Shown one piece after another: positions 18,721-27,078 of a stretch of 60,681 nt of DNA. The DNA is from Planctomycetaceae bacterium. Lineage in GTDB: Bacteria > Planctomycetota > Planctomycetia > Pirellulales > Pirellulaceae. Made by a program: the position numbers and the translations under genes. The first letter of the stretch is position 1; each line of letters begins with the position of its first letter. The notes under the pieces were generated by a model that saw only the letters and a list, made by a program, of their open reading frames with translations, ran no database searches and was not told the origin of the DNA. The stretch lies in contig JAHEJI010000007.1 of NCBI GenBank assembly GCA_024638965.1, positions 1-60,681 of the forward strand, in the 5' to 3' direction.

Positions 18721-19449
18721 ATGATCGTCAACAAATCCGGCATTCCATCAGTTGTTATTGCTGCTGTTTGTTTTTTGTTCCTGGATACTTCAATTGAAGC
18801 TCAAACCTTCTCCATTTCGTGGTACAAGATCGCTGGCGGTGGTGGATACAATAACGGAGGCAATTTCGAACTTGAAGGCACGATTGGACAGCATGACGCT
18901 GGACCTGTGATGACAGGCGGCGGCTTTCAACTCGCCGGCGGTTTTTGGGCGGGCGGCACGACCTCAGAAACCGTTCTTGCCAACTCGTTCAACGTCCTCC
19001 TGGGAACGTTGAATTCCGGCTCGGTTAGTGAATTGCAGAACAGTGACAACCAGTACGCCGTCCTCTCGCCGATTTTTGAGTCTGCACGGTACCAACTGAT
19101 TTTTACGGTCGATGGAATCTCGTCAACGGAAACGCCATTCGGACTCGCGTTTAGCCTTGAGTCCAAGACGTTTAATTTCATCGGAACCGTCGACCAGCGA
19201 ATTGAACTCTTTAACTACACGACGGGTCAATATGAGGTTGTGGATACTCAGTCTGCGAGCCCAACAGATTCCGTCACTCTGGTGACTCCGATCGGCGATC
19301 TTGCCCGCTTCGTGGAATCGGATACGGGAGCAATGCAAGCGCGGATCCATTATCAAAATGCGCTTCCATTCTGGGTCTTCTCGATTGAAAATGCGTACCT
19401 TCCTTTTAGAACCAGCGTCGATCACGTGTTTTGGACCATCACGCCATAA
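18721..19449 (+). CDS. Exported protein with Gly-rich N-terminal module
   Basis: A 242-residue protein with signal peptide (VVIAAVCFLFLDTSIEAQ). The mature N-terminus ISWYKIAGGGGYNNGGNFELEGTIGQHDAG...GGGFQLAGGFWAG is a module widespread in planctomycete and verrucomicrobial exported proteins of unknown function. The remaining 150 residues look like a beta-sandwich with no recognised family. GAGAG precedes the ATG at 18721; a longer frame beginning at 18661 overlaps the upstream gene and is not used. Third gene of the exported-protein operon; it ends 22 bp from the convergent anti-sigma-like gene. Confidence 0.78.
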   Translation: MIVNKSGIPSVVIAAVCFLFLDTSIEAQTFSISWYKIAGGGGYNNGGNFELEGTIGQHDAGPVMTGGGFQLAGGFWAGGTTSETVLANSFNVLLGTLNSGSVSELQNSDNQYAVLSPIFESARYQLIFTVDGISSTETPFGLAFSLESKTFNFIGTVDQRIELFNYTTGQYEVVDTQSASPTDSVTLVTPIGDLARFVESDTGAMQARIHYQNALPFWVFSIENAYLPFRTSVDHVFWTITP

Positions 19450-19471
19450 GGCTTAGTTTTGGAACTCGGCG

Positions 19472-20509
19472 TTATCGAATAAGTAGTCTTGGTGAGAGGT
19501 GGCTGGGTGCGATAACGCTATCATTCGAATGGGTACCGGGAGCGACGATTCCGACGTCGTTTACAAAAATTGGATCGTCACCGTAAGCAGGGCCGCGTAC
19601 AAACTCGACATGCCCGTCTCCGAAAACACAATTTTGTCCGCGACCGCCGTGGTTGTTGCTCTGCCGGCCTTCGAGGCGCTGCGAGGGCATGTCAGACAGA
19701 ATCACAAAATAGGTTTTGCCCTGATTGGTGGGACAACGATAGCTATCATTCTCATGGTAACCAAGCGTGTAACCATAGTGACCGCCCATGGTCCTGCGCA
19801 AATGTTCGAGGTGGCATCCGACTGCTTGTTCGACTTGCTTCCTGGTTGGGATACTGAAGGCAACATTGTTAAAGTTGCGACCCTTACAAAGAACCGAGTC
19901 GTCGTCGATCAATCTGGCTTCCTTGAGAAGAACGGCATAAATGCCGCTGACAGCCCCGTTTCCTTCGTCTGGAATTCTGGGGAATTCGCCATTTTTGTTA
20001 TTGTTACTATACGACAACATTGCCGTACCTAAACTGCGGAGATTGTTCTGGCAGTCGACGACTCGGCTGTTGAAGCGAGTGTAAGAAACAGCCGGCAGCA
20101 GAACCGCAGCTAACACAGCAGCGGCAGCAATCCCAACCAGCATATCCGACAGTGACCAGGAAGTCGGACGCACGATACGTTCGATAAGCGAAGATTCAGA
20201 AAATGCTGATTCTTGCGCGCGCGATGCATCAGCAAACACTTGGTCGGTGACAGGATGGCGATCGCGGTTTTCCAGTTCCAGTTGCTTCTGAAAAGAAGCG
20301 ACCGTCTCGCTTGTCCGTCTGGCAAGTCCTGGTCTTGGACCGCCACTGCCATCAAGGCAATCCAACGGAGCGAGCGATGATTTGATTTCGAGCAGTTGTT
20401 CCTCGAGCTCTGGATCGGCATCAATTAACTGCTGGACTTCACGTTGTTCTTGAGCGTCCAATGCTCCTAAAACGTAACCCAGCAAATCTTCTTGCGAGGG
20501 GTGTTTCAC
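19472..20509 (-). CDS. Anti-sigma-like N-terminus fused to a DUF1559-type domain
   Basis: A 345-residue protein. The first 60 residues (SQEDLLGYVLGALDAQEQREVQQLIDADPELEEQL) resemble the N-terminus of RskA-like anti-sigma factors; no zinc ligands are present. A transmembrane helix lies at about residues 125-145 (LVGIAAAAVLAAVLLPAVSYTRF). After it, CQNNLRSLGTAMLSYSNNNKNGEFP and near the end NHGGRGQNCVFGDGHVEFV are hallmarks of DUF1559, the pseudopilin-like family greatly expanded in planctomycetes. The gene lies 49 bp after an ECF sigma gene on the same strand. The likely role is a membrane anti-sigma factor whose exported part is a DUF1559-like sensor (inference). Confidence 0.8.
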   Translation of the reverse strand: MKHPSQEDLLGYVLGALDAQEQREVQQLIDADPELEEQLLEIKSSLAPLDCLDGSGGPRPGLARRTSETVASFQKQLELENRDRHPVTDQVFADASRAQESAFSESSLIERIVRPTSWSLSDMLVGIAAAAVLAAVLLPAVSYTRFNSRVVDCQNNLRSLGTAMLSYSNNNKNGEFPRIPDEGNGAVSGIYAVLLKEARLIDDDSVLCKGRNFNNVAFSIPTRKQVEQAVGCHLEHLRRTMGGHYGYTLGYHENDSYRCPTNQGKTYFVILSDMPSQRLEGRQSNNHGGRGQNCVFGDGHVEFVRGPAYGDDPIFVNDVGIVAPGTHSNDSVIAPSHLSPRLLIR

Positions 20510-20558
20510 GGCTTCTTCATGGGTTGTCAGTCAGGTGACGCGAGACGAGGCTGTCTGT

Positions 20559-21206
20559 TTAGTCGACCTGACTAGTATTCCAAACGTCGGTAAGCTTTGC
20601 AATTGCTGAATGCAAACGACTTTTCACGGTTCCAACCGGAACGTCGAGTACTTCAGCCGCTTCTCGATACTTCATTCCCTGATAATAAACCAGGTGAATC
20701 ACTGCCGTCATCGATTCCGGAAGCTCGTCCAGTGTTTTTCGCACTAAACGACTGCGTTCCGCGGAGACGGCCGAATCGGAAGGACCTAAATCGCTGCTTT
20801 CCAAAAGATTCACTAATCGACCAACGTGTTCATTATCCTGCTCGCGGGGTGTGTCCAAGCTGACCATCCTGTGTCGCTTGTTGCGCCGTCGAGCATCGAT
20901 GGCTGCGTTAGTCGCAATCGTATACAGCCACGGTCGAAAACGTCGACCTGCTTGAAACAAATCACACTTGAGATGAACTTGCAGGAAGGTCGCTTGAAAA
21001 ACGTCTTCCGCCATCTCCGCACTTCCCAGATAGCGTCGCAGGTAACTGTACAACTCGCGCTCGTACCGGTACACCAATTGAGCATATAGCTCACGGTCAC
21101 CAGTGCGACGATAGTCGAGAATTAGCTGTTCGTCCGTCACGAGGTTTTGCTTGGCTCTGAGTTGTCGGGTGTGATTGAAATGCAAATCGTTAACTGTGGC
21201 TTGCAT
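20559..21206 (-). CDS. ECF-family RNA polymerase sigma factor
   Basis: A 215-residue sigma factor. Region 2 is clear: YSYLRRYLGSAEMAEDVFQATFLQVHLK and FRPWLYTIATNAAIDARRRNKR. Region 4 is clear: ELPESMTAVIHLVYYQGMKYREAAEVLDVPVGTVKSRLHSAIAKL. It is the RpoE-like type that normally has a membrane anti-sigma partner, and such a gene follows by 49 bp. A hairpin (CGGGG / CCCCG arms, 21310-21323) lies in the divergent upstream space shared with the permease gene. Confidence 0.93.
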   Translation of the reverse strand: MQATVNDLHFNHTRQLRAKQNLVTDEQLILDYRRTGDRELYAQLVYRYERELYSYLRRYLGSAEMAEDVFQATFLQVHLKCDLFQAGRRFRPWLYTIATNAAIDARRRNKRHRMVSLDTPREQDNEHVGRLVNLLESSDLGPSDSAVSAERSRLVRKTLDELPESMTAVIHLVYYQGMKYREAAEVLDVPVGTVKSRLHSAIAKLTDVWNTSQVD

Positions 21207-21394
21207 GGCTTTATACGCATTTTAACGGTGGCTGTTCACAAAAAAGCGTGAAAAACTCCTTCAATGCGACTCCTTTCAACAGAAAAATGGGCTTCCTGCA
21301 ATGCTCTATCGGGGAACTCCCCGACACGTTAGGTCCGTTTGACAGCCTTTTTTCAGCGATTTAAACTCGCTCACCTTCTTCTTTCGCAACTCTT

Positions 21395-23050
21395 ATGCCG
21401 AACGGACTGATTGTGATGAAAAAGAAATATCACTGGGCACGTGCTGGGGACGTTAACGCCTTTTTTGGCTTGATGTTAGACAACATTGCAGGCTTGGTGT
21501 TAATGGTCAGCTTGCTTGCTGGCGTTTTTCAGTTTCCTGTAGATTTTGCATTGAAGTACATGGTACCTGGCACAGCTATCGGTGTGCTGTTTGGTGATCT
21601 AATGTTCTTTTGGCTAGCATTCAAGTACGCCAAAAAGACGGGCCTGACAAATGTGACTGCCATGCCGCTCGGTTTGGACACGCCCAGTACGATTGGGATG
21701 GTGTTGCTTGTCCTCGGGCCGGCCTACTCAGATGCGATCGGGCAGGGGATGGAACAGCAAGCTGCGGCGATTCGCACCTGGCACATTGGGATTTGCGCGA
21801 TCCTGATTTCCGGAATCGTAAAAGGCGCGCTCGCTTTTTGTTCCAATTGGATTCATCGTGTGTTCCCACGAGCCGGTTTGTTGGGTTCCCTGGCAGCCAT
21901 CGCGTTGTTGCTAATCGCGTTTACTCAAATGCCGGAATTAGCGGCCAATCCGATGGTTGGTTTTGCTTCACTAACCATTGTGCTGGTTTCTTTGGTGGGT
22001 CGCAGTCACCTGCCTTTTCGAGTACCTGGGGCGCTCGGTGCAGTCGTCATCGGCTGTTTGATTTATTACGGATTGTACGGAATTCAAACAGCAACCGGTG
22101 TCGAACTGGTGGAACAGGCGACTGGATTGGGCAGTGGAGTTGCCTGGTTCCCGACGGAGTGGTTGGGTGCGTTCAAATTCGAATGGCTGGGTTCGTTTGC
22201 CGATACCATGCCCTATCTGGGCTACATCGTTCCGTTTGCGATAGCGACGGTGATCGGCGGCATTGATTGCGCCGAAAGTGCTGCCTCGGTCGGTGATGAT
22301 TTCGAGACCCGCTCGGTTATCGGTATCGAAGCGGTGGCAACAGTTTTGGCAAGTCTTTGTGGCGGTGTGATTCAGACAACGCCTTACATTGGTCATCCAG
22401 CCTACAAAGCGATGGGGGGTCGTGCGGCTTATACGCTGGCCACTGCATTGTTTGTGGGTGGCGCTGGATTGATTGGCTATTTCAGTTTGCTGTTCCTGCT
22501 GATACCCAAAGCCGCGGTGCTGCCGATTCTGGTTTTTATTGGGATTGAAATTACGGCTCAGAGCTTTCATGTAACGCCGCGTCGACATTACGCGGCTTTG
22601 GCGGTCGCCTGTATCCCGGCGATTGCCAAACTGGTCATGATCTACCTTGGACAGTTTGTCAATGCGCTCGACGTCCCCGGACTCCCACCGCACTTGCAAG
22701 AGCTTTGGCTCCATTTGAGCGTCTTGGCTGGTGGATTTATTTTGACGAGTCTAATTTGGGCTTCGGCGACAGCCCGAATAATCGATCGTCGCTTTATCGG
22801 AGCGTCAATCTATTTTGCGGTCGGCGGGCTACTGACGTTGTTTGGTTTGATGCACTCGCCTCTGATTGGCGACAAGATGTTTTGGCCCTGGGAGATGGAT
22901 GCGTTTGAGCCGGAACAAAAGAAAATCATCATCGAGTTCGCTGCAACCTACCTGGTGATGGCATTGCTGATGTTCGGATTAGGGACCATCATGAAAAACG
23001 AAATAGAAGTAATCACAACAGACGAAGAATACGAGAAAATATCCTCATGA
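21395..23050 (+). CDS. Polytopic permease, NCS2/uracil-xanthine permease-like
   Basis: A 551-residue membrane protein with about 12-14 hydrophobic segments. The segment GGIDCAESAASVGDDFETRSVIGIEAVATVLASLCGG contains the conserved acidic helix typical of NCS2 nucleobase and vitamin C transporters, and the early FFGLMLDNIAGLVLM and NVTAMPLGLDTPS segments fit the same 7+7 fold. Substrate cannot be deduced. The ATG at 21395 is used; a second ATG at 21416 is equally possible, and no good ribosome binding site favours either. The stop overlaps the methyltransferase start by 4 bp, so the two are coupled. Confidence 0.8.
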   Translation: MPNGLIVMKKKYHWARAGDVNAFFGLMLDNIAGLVLMVSLLAGVFQFPVDFALKYMVPGTAIGVLFGDLMFFWLAFKYAKKTGLTNVTAMPLGLDTPSTIGMVLLVLGPAYSDAIGQGMEQQAAAIRTWHIGICAILISGIVKGALAFCSNWIHRVFPRAGLLGSLAAIALLLIAFTQMPELAANPMVGFASLTIVLVSLVGRSHLPFRVPGALGAVVIGCLIYYGLYGIQTATGVELVEQATGLGSGVAWFPTEWLGAFKFEWLGSFADTMPYLGYIVPFAIATVIGGIDCAESAASVGDDFETRSVIGIEAVATVLASLCGGVIQTTPYIGHPAYKAMGGRAAYTLATALFVGGAGLIGYFSLLFLLIPKAAVLPILVFIGIEITAQSFHVTPRRHYAALAVACIPAIAKLVMIYLGQFVNALDVPGLPPHLQELWLHLSVLAGGFILTSLIWASATARIIDRRFIGASIYFAVGGLLTLFGLMHSPLIGDKMFWPWEMDAFEPEQKKIIIEFAATYLVMALLMFGLGTIMKNEIEVITTDEEYEKISS

Positions 23051-23721
23051 ACCTCAAACGCGTACTTGAACCGGAAGTCATGGACACGGCCGAAGAAGCA
23101 CGTGACTACGACAGCATGGATCATTCGGAGGTCAATCGTGTGTTTGTCGAAGATATGCTCAAGTTCATCGATCACGACGAATTGGGTGATGTTCTGGATG
23201 TGGGAACCGGGACGGCTTTGATTCCGCTGGAGCTTTGTCGGCAGAGGTCCCATTGTCGGGTGATGGCGATTGAGATGGCCGTTCAGATGCTCGACCTCGG
23301 TCGCTATAATGTCGAAGCGGCGGGATTGGTCGAACGAATTACGCTCGCACAAATCGATGCGAAAGCGATGACGTTTGACGACGGCATGTTTGACGTTGTC
23401 ATGTCAAACAGTATCATTCATCACATTCCCCGACCGCTGGATTGTTTGAAAGAAATGGTCCGCGTAACGGACGAAGACGGCGGTGTCATTTTTGTCCGCG
23501 ATCTAATGCGCCCTGAAGACGATGCAACCGTCCAGAGTCTGGTGCAAATTTACGCCGGTAATGAGAATGGCCACGCCCAACAGATGTTTGACGATTCGCT
23601 CCGAGCAGCTTTGTCGCTGGAGGAAATTCGCGAATTGACTTCGAGTCTGGGCTTTGACTCCGAAACCGTCAAAGCGACGACAGATCGGCATTGGACCTGG
23701 GCGGTCAGACGAGTCGTTTAG
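23047..23721 (+). CDS. Class I SAM-dependent methyltransferase
   Basis: A 224-residue enzyme of the Methyltransf_11/25 type. Motif I is LGDVLDVGTGTALIPLELC, the acidic residue after strand 2 is in VMAIEMAVQML, and motif IV is FDVVMSNSIIHHIPRPLDCLKEMVRV. The substrate is unknown. It overlaps the permease gene by 4 bp (ATGA) and precedes a HAD phosphatase by 47 bp, so the three may form one operon, perhaps for uptake and modification of a small molecule (inference). Confidence 0.88.
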   Translation: MNLKRVLEPEVMDTAEEARDYDSMDHSEVNRVFVEDMLKFIDHDELGDVLDVGTGTALIPLELCRQRSHCRVMAIEMAVQMLDLGRYNVEAAGLVERITLAQIDAKAMTFDDGMFDVVMSNSIIHHIPRPLDCLKEMVRVTDEDGGVIFVRDLMRPEDDATVQSLVQIYAGNENGHAQQMFDDSLRAALSLEEIRELTSSLGFDSETVKATTDRHWTWAVRRVV

Positions 23722-23768
23722 ACACAAGGTGGTTCAATCTAATCAGTTAGTGAACTGGTGCACACAAC

Positions 23769-24371
23769 TTGAACGGACCGACAGACAAATACCAAGGCTT
23801 CATTTTCGATTGTGATGGTACGTTAACGGATTCGATGCCGCTGCATTACGTCGCCTGGCAAAACACGATGGCCTTACATGAAATCGACTTTCCGGAAGAT
23901 CGATTTTATTTGATGGCTGGCATGCCAACGGACAGGATCGTCGGCATTTTATCGGTTGAACAAGGAATCCACGTCGACGTGCAAACCGCAGCCAGCCAAA
24001 AAGAACGGGCTTTTCACAAGTTGATTTCGTCTCTTAAACCAATTCAGAAAACGGTTGACATCGTAAACAGCCTGATCGGGACCGGCAAGAAAATCGCGGT
24101 CGCCAGCGGAGGGACGCGAGAGTCGGTTGACTTGCAATTGCGGGCGATCGGATTGGCGGATGTGTTTTCAATTCGAGTTTGCGCCGAAGATACTAAACGT
24201 CATAAACCTGATCCTGATGTCTTTTTGCGGGCAGCCGAATTGATGGGCGTTGAGCCAGCCGAATGTGTCGTCTACGAGGATGCTGATCTCGGAATTGAAG
24301 CCGCCAAAGCCGCTGGGATGGGATTCGTTGACATCCGCGACTTTCACACGCCCGCAAGAGTGAGTAAATAA
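23769..24371 (+). CDS. HAD hydrolase, beta-phosphoglucomutase-like
   Basis: A 200-residue HAD superfamily protein. Motif I is FIFDCDGTLTDS with the nucleophile and acid/base aspartates. The cap contains MPLHYVAWQNTM. Motif II is VASGGTRESV and motif IV is VVYEDADLGIEAAKAAGM. This subgroup contains beta-phosphoglucomutases and sugar or nucleotide phosphatases, and the choice cannot be made here. The frame has no ATG before the family start, so the TTG at 23769 is inferred. Confidence 0.88.
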   Translation: MNGPTDKYQGFIFDCDGTLTDSMPLHYVAWQNTMALHEIDFPEDRFYLMAGMPTDRIVGILSVEQGIHVDVQTAASQKERAFHKLISSLKPIQKTVDIVNSLIGTGKKIAVASGGTRESVDLQLRAIGLADVFSIRVCAEDTKRHKPDPDVFLRAAELMGVEPAECVVYEDADLGIEAAKAAGMGFVDIRDFHTPARVSK

Positions 24372-24600
24372 ATAAGCAATGCAGATTGCGAATTCGCTAC
24401 TACTTGCCCTTCTCAATTCATTTCGTTTGCAAGATTGAGTTGTACGCATGCGAATCTGGTTATGCGGAGTTTGGGAATCTACGGGATTTATAGAGTCTTG
24501 TTGCTGAAACAAGTTGATTGTGACATAGTATTTCGGGTACGCTGATGGCACTTGGTCCCCCGCATTAGCCAACTAACACGCGTTTGATTTGGAAATAAGA

Positions 24601-25689
24601 ATGACCAACAAAAATTTGTGCTCGTTAGTCATCGTTTTGTTGATGGGTTTCTTGGCGTCACCGGTGATCGGAGACGGACCGGACGTTTCGTTTGAAAAAG
24701 ACATCAAGCCAATTCTTGAAAATCACTGCATCAACTGCCACGGACCGGAAGAACCGGAAGGCACTCGCCTGGATGTGCGTGAGGACGCGATGGATTACAT
24801 CGAAGAGGGTGATGCTGAAAACAGCGCTTTTTATGAGCATCTGATTTCCGACGACGAAGAAGAGCTGATGCCACCGCCGGACGAAGAGAATCCGCTCACT
24901 CCGGAACAGATTCAGTTGGTCGCAACCTGGATCAACGAAGGAGCCGAGTGGCCCGATGGAATCGAAATTGTCGACGCTCAAGCCGCTGAGGAGGCTCCTG
25001 AGGAAGACATTTCTGAGGAAGACAATTCCGACGAAGGAGAAGACACCGCACCAGCCGAGGCGGAAGTCGACAACACCGTTTGGAATGCAATCGGCTCTTT
25101 GCATCCGGCAGCGATTCACCTACCGATCGGGTTGTTATTGGCCGCGGGATTGTTCGCGTTATTCAGTATTCGGGGTAATTTCGTGATGAGCGATTGTGCC
25201 TATTACTGTTTGTGGCTGGGCACAATTGGTGCAATCATCGCCTGCATATCGGGATGGTGGTTTAGCCCGATGGAAAATCGCGGCACAGTGACCGAATTCC
25301 AGGATCTGTTTAATCAGGATCAGAAGATCTTCTGGCACCGAACTTCGTCGCTTGTCTGCACAGGTTTCGCATTCTTGCTGTGCTTGTTCGCCGCCGGGGC
25401 GCGGGCCAAAGATCCAGATGATGGCGTCTTATGGAAACTGGGTTTGATGGTGTTGGCGTGTGGGATTGCCTTCGCCGGGCACAAGGGGGGTGAGTTGACT
25501 CACGGCAAGGATCTTTACAAGGACCTTAACAAGTTAATTGAGACCGTGATTCCAATGGAGGACTGGTTCGGCCCCGCAGCAAAAGAGGGTGAGCAGGGTG
25601 ATGGTGCGGATGCGCCAGCCGACGAAAGTTCATCCGAGGCAACGGGCGAGACTTCAGGTGAAAATAACAAGAGCGCCGTTGTTGAGTAA
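24601..25689 (+). CDS. Exported cytochrome c-like domain with DUF2231 membrane domain
   Basis: A 362-residue protein. A signal peptide (SLVIVLLMGFLASPVIG) is followed by a planctomycete-type cytochrome c domain: HCINCHGPEEPEGTRLDVR is the heme attachment site, and LMPPPDEENPLTPEQ should carry the axial methionine. An acidic linker (about residues 125-155) leads to a DUF2231 domain with four helices starting SLHPAAIHLPIGLLLAAGLFAL. DUF2231 and the related cytochrome domain occur together in planctomycetes; a redox or electron-transfer role in the envelope is inferred. GGAA lies before the ATG at 24601. Confidence 0.88.
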   Translation: MTNKNLCSLVIVLLMGFLASPVIGDGPDVSFEKDIKPILENHCINCHGPEEPEGTRLDVREDAMDYIEEGDAENSAFYEHLISDDEEELMPPPDEENPLTPEQIQLVATWINEGAEWPDGIEIVDAQAAEEAPEEDISEEDNSDEGEDTAPAEAEVDNTVWNAIGSLHPAAIHLPIGLLLAAGLFALFSIRGNFVMSDCAYYCLWLGTIGAIIACISGWWFSPMENRGTVTEFQDLFNQDQKIFWHRTSSLVCTGFAFLLCLFAAGARAKDPDDGVLWKLGLMVLACGIAFAGHKGGELTHGKDLYKDLNKLIETVIPMEDWFGPAAKEGEQGDGADAPADESSSEATGETSGENNKSAVVE

Positions 25690-25726
25690 GTTTGCAGTTT
25701 TCTGCCTTCGATCAACGCCGTGGAAA

Positions 25727-26998
25727 TCATTCAACCATCCGAACCAATGCCAACAGTTCTTTGTGGTTTTTCAGCTGCATTCCGTCAACTTCAAAACGAT
25801 AGGTTTTCTGTTTAGTCTTGATCGTAATCGACCAATGAAAGTCATCCGCGACGTTGTCGTCATTGCGAATCGATTTGGGGATTTTGGACCAATCGGTGTC
25901 GGCAATCAGTTGCGATAGTTGTTGTAATTTCGTTTCGGAAATCTGCTGGCCTTGTTTCTTCTTCGATGCGATTTCACCGTCCGGAAGAATCGTGTAGATG
26001 ATCTTGATTCCAGCAAAGCCCCCAGACTTGTCGAGCGTTATCTCGTCAAATACGTTTTCAGTCTCTCTCGCCTGATCTGCTGCGCAATTGAACTCGATGA
26101 ACTCCAGTATCTTCGCAGCGGTTTTATCGCCTTCGTCGCCAAGATCGCGATTGATGGTGAGATGCGTCTTGCCGTCGGCGCCGTATGCTTCTCCGGATCC
26201 GCCGACTGAATTTAGCCTTGTTGCAAAGTTTCGGGCCTGTCTTGGTGTCGAATTTCGCGTGGGAACATACGGCAACAAAAAAGGAGCGTACTGGTTTTCG
26301 GAATTGAGATGGTGAACTGGCGAAGCAAGTTTATGCTTTTCAGGATCGGTGCCGAATATCTTCTCGTACGTCTCAAGATTGGTCTCAGACTCCGCGATTT
26401 CCATTTGCAAGGCTACGTCCAGGCCACCACCATCGATCGGAATAACTCCTTTCAACTCGTTCGTTTTCATATTGTGTTTGGCCAGGTAGGTTGGATCGGT
26501 TGCGACGAGCGCGACCAAGTGAGCTCCCGCGCTGTGCCCCATTAAAAAAATCTTGTCGCGGTCAAGGTTGTATTTGGGAGCATTTTGTTTTACCCATGCA
26601 ATTGCGTCGGAAACATCAGTCGCTTGTTCGGCAAAGTTGGCGTTCGGGTAGAAACGATAATTGACGGACACCAGGGCGATCCCGTTTTTGGCAAGCCATC
26701 GTTGTTTTTGGTTGGTCAGTCGTTTGTTGCCGAACGACCAAGCTCCACCATGAACAAAAACGACAACCGGTGTCGGTTGTTTTGCATCTCGGGGCCAATA
26801 CACGTCAAGGCAATTTCGGCGACTGTCGACGTTGGGGTGAGTGGCATACTGAATGTTGAGCTGCTGTCGAAATAAGGCTCGATTTTCCTGAATTTGGTCT
26901 TGGAACCGTTTAGCGAGCGGTCGTCCGTTATCGGTTTCTTGGGCAGTGATTGCGGCACTCGGAATCCAAATGCTCAAGAGTAAGATGATGATTCTCAT
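25727..26998 (-). CDS. Exported alpha/beta hydrolase (BD-FAE-like) with emfourin-like C-terminus
   Basis: A 423-residue protein with a signal peptide (IIILLLSIWIPSAAITAQ). The esterase domain has the oxyanion motif HGGAW at 83-87, the nucleophile elbow GHSAG at 154-158 (Ser156), and a likely catalytic His near 279, as in carbohydrate and formamidase-type esterases of the BD-FAE group. Residues about 319-423 are a separate domain, ITLDKSGGFAGIKIIY... then DDFHWSITI and a leucine-rich end. This order resembles emfourin, an inhibitor of M4 metalloproteases whose start is GGFAGI. The fusion is unusual. It converges on the cytochrome gene. Confidence 0.85.
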   Translation of the reverse strand: MRIIILLLSIWIPSAAITAQETDNGRPLAKRFQDQIQENRALFRQQLNIQYATHPNVDSRRNCLDVYWPRDAKQPTPVVVFVHGGAWSFGNKRLTNQKQRWLAKNGIALVSVNYRFYPNANFAEQATDVSDAIAWVKQNAPKYNLDRDKIFLMGHSAGAHLVALVATDPTYLAKHNMKTNELKGVIPIDGGGLDVALQMEIAESETNLETYEKIFGTDPEKHKLASPVHHLNSENQYAPFLLPYVPTRNSTPRQARNFATRLNSVGGSGEAYGADGKTHLTINRDLGDEGDKTAAKILEFIEFNCAADQARETENVFDEITLDKSGGFAGIKIIYTILPDGEIASKKKQGQQISETKLQQLSQLIADTDWSKIPKSIRNDDNVADDFHWSITIKTKQKTYRFEVDGMQLKNHKELLALVRMVE

Positions 26999-27078
26999 GA
27001 CAATTCTTGATTAAAAAAGGTCAAATTCCGTCGCCCTAGTTTACCCGGGAAATCAGCGATTGGTTTCAAGCTCAATCC

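Noticed and set aside
21331..21350. Further copy of the GTCCGTTTG-type REP
   Set aside because: Only half of the stem is present (GGTCCGTTTGACAG), with no complementary arm.
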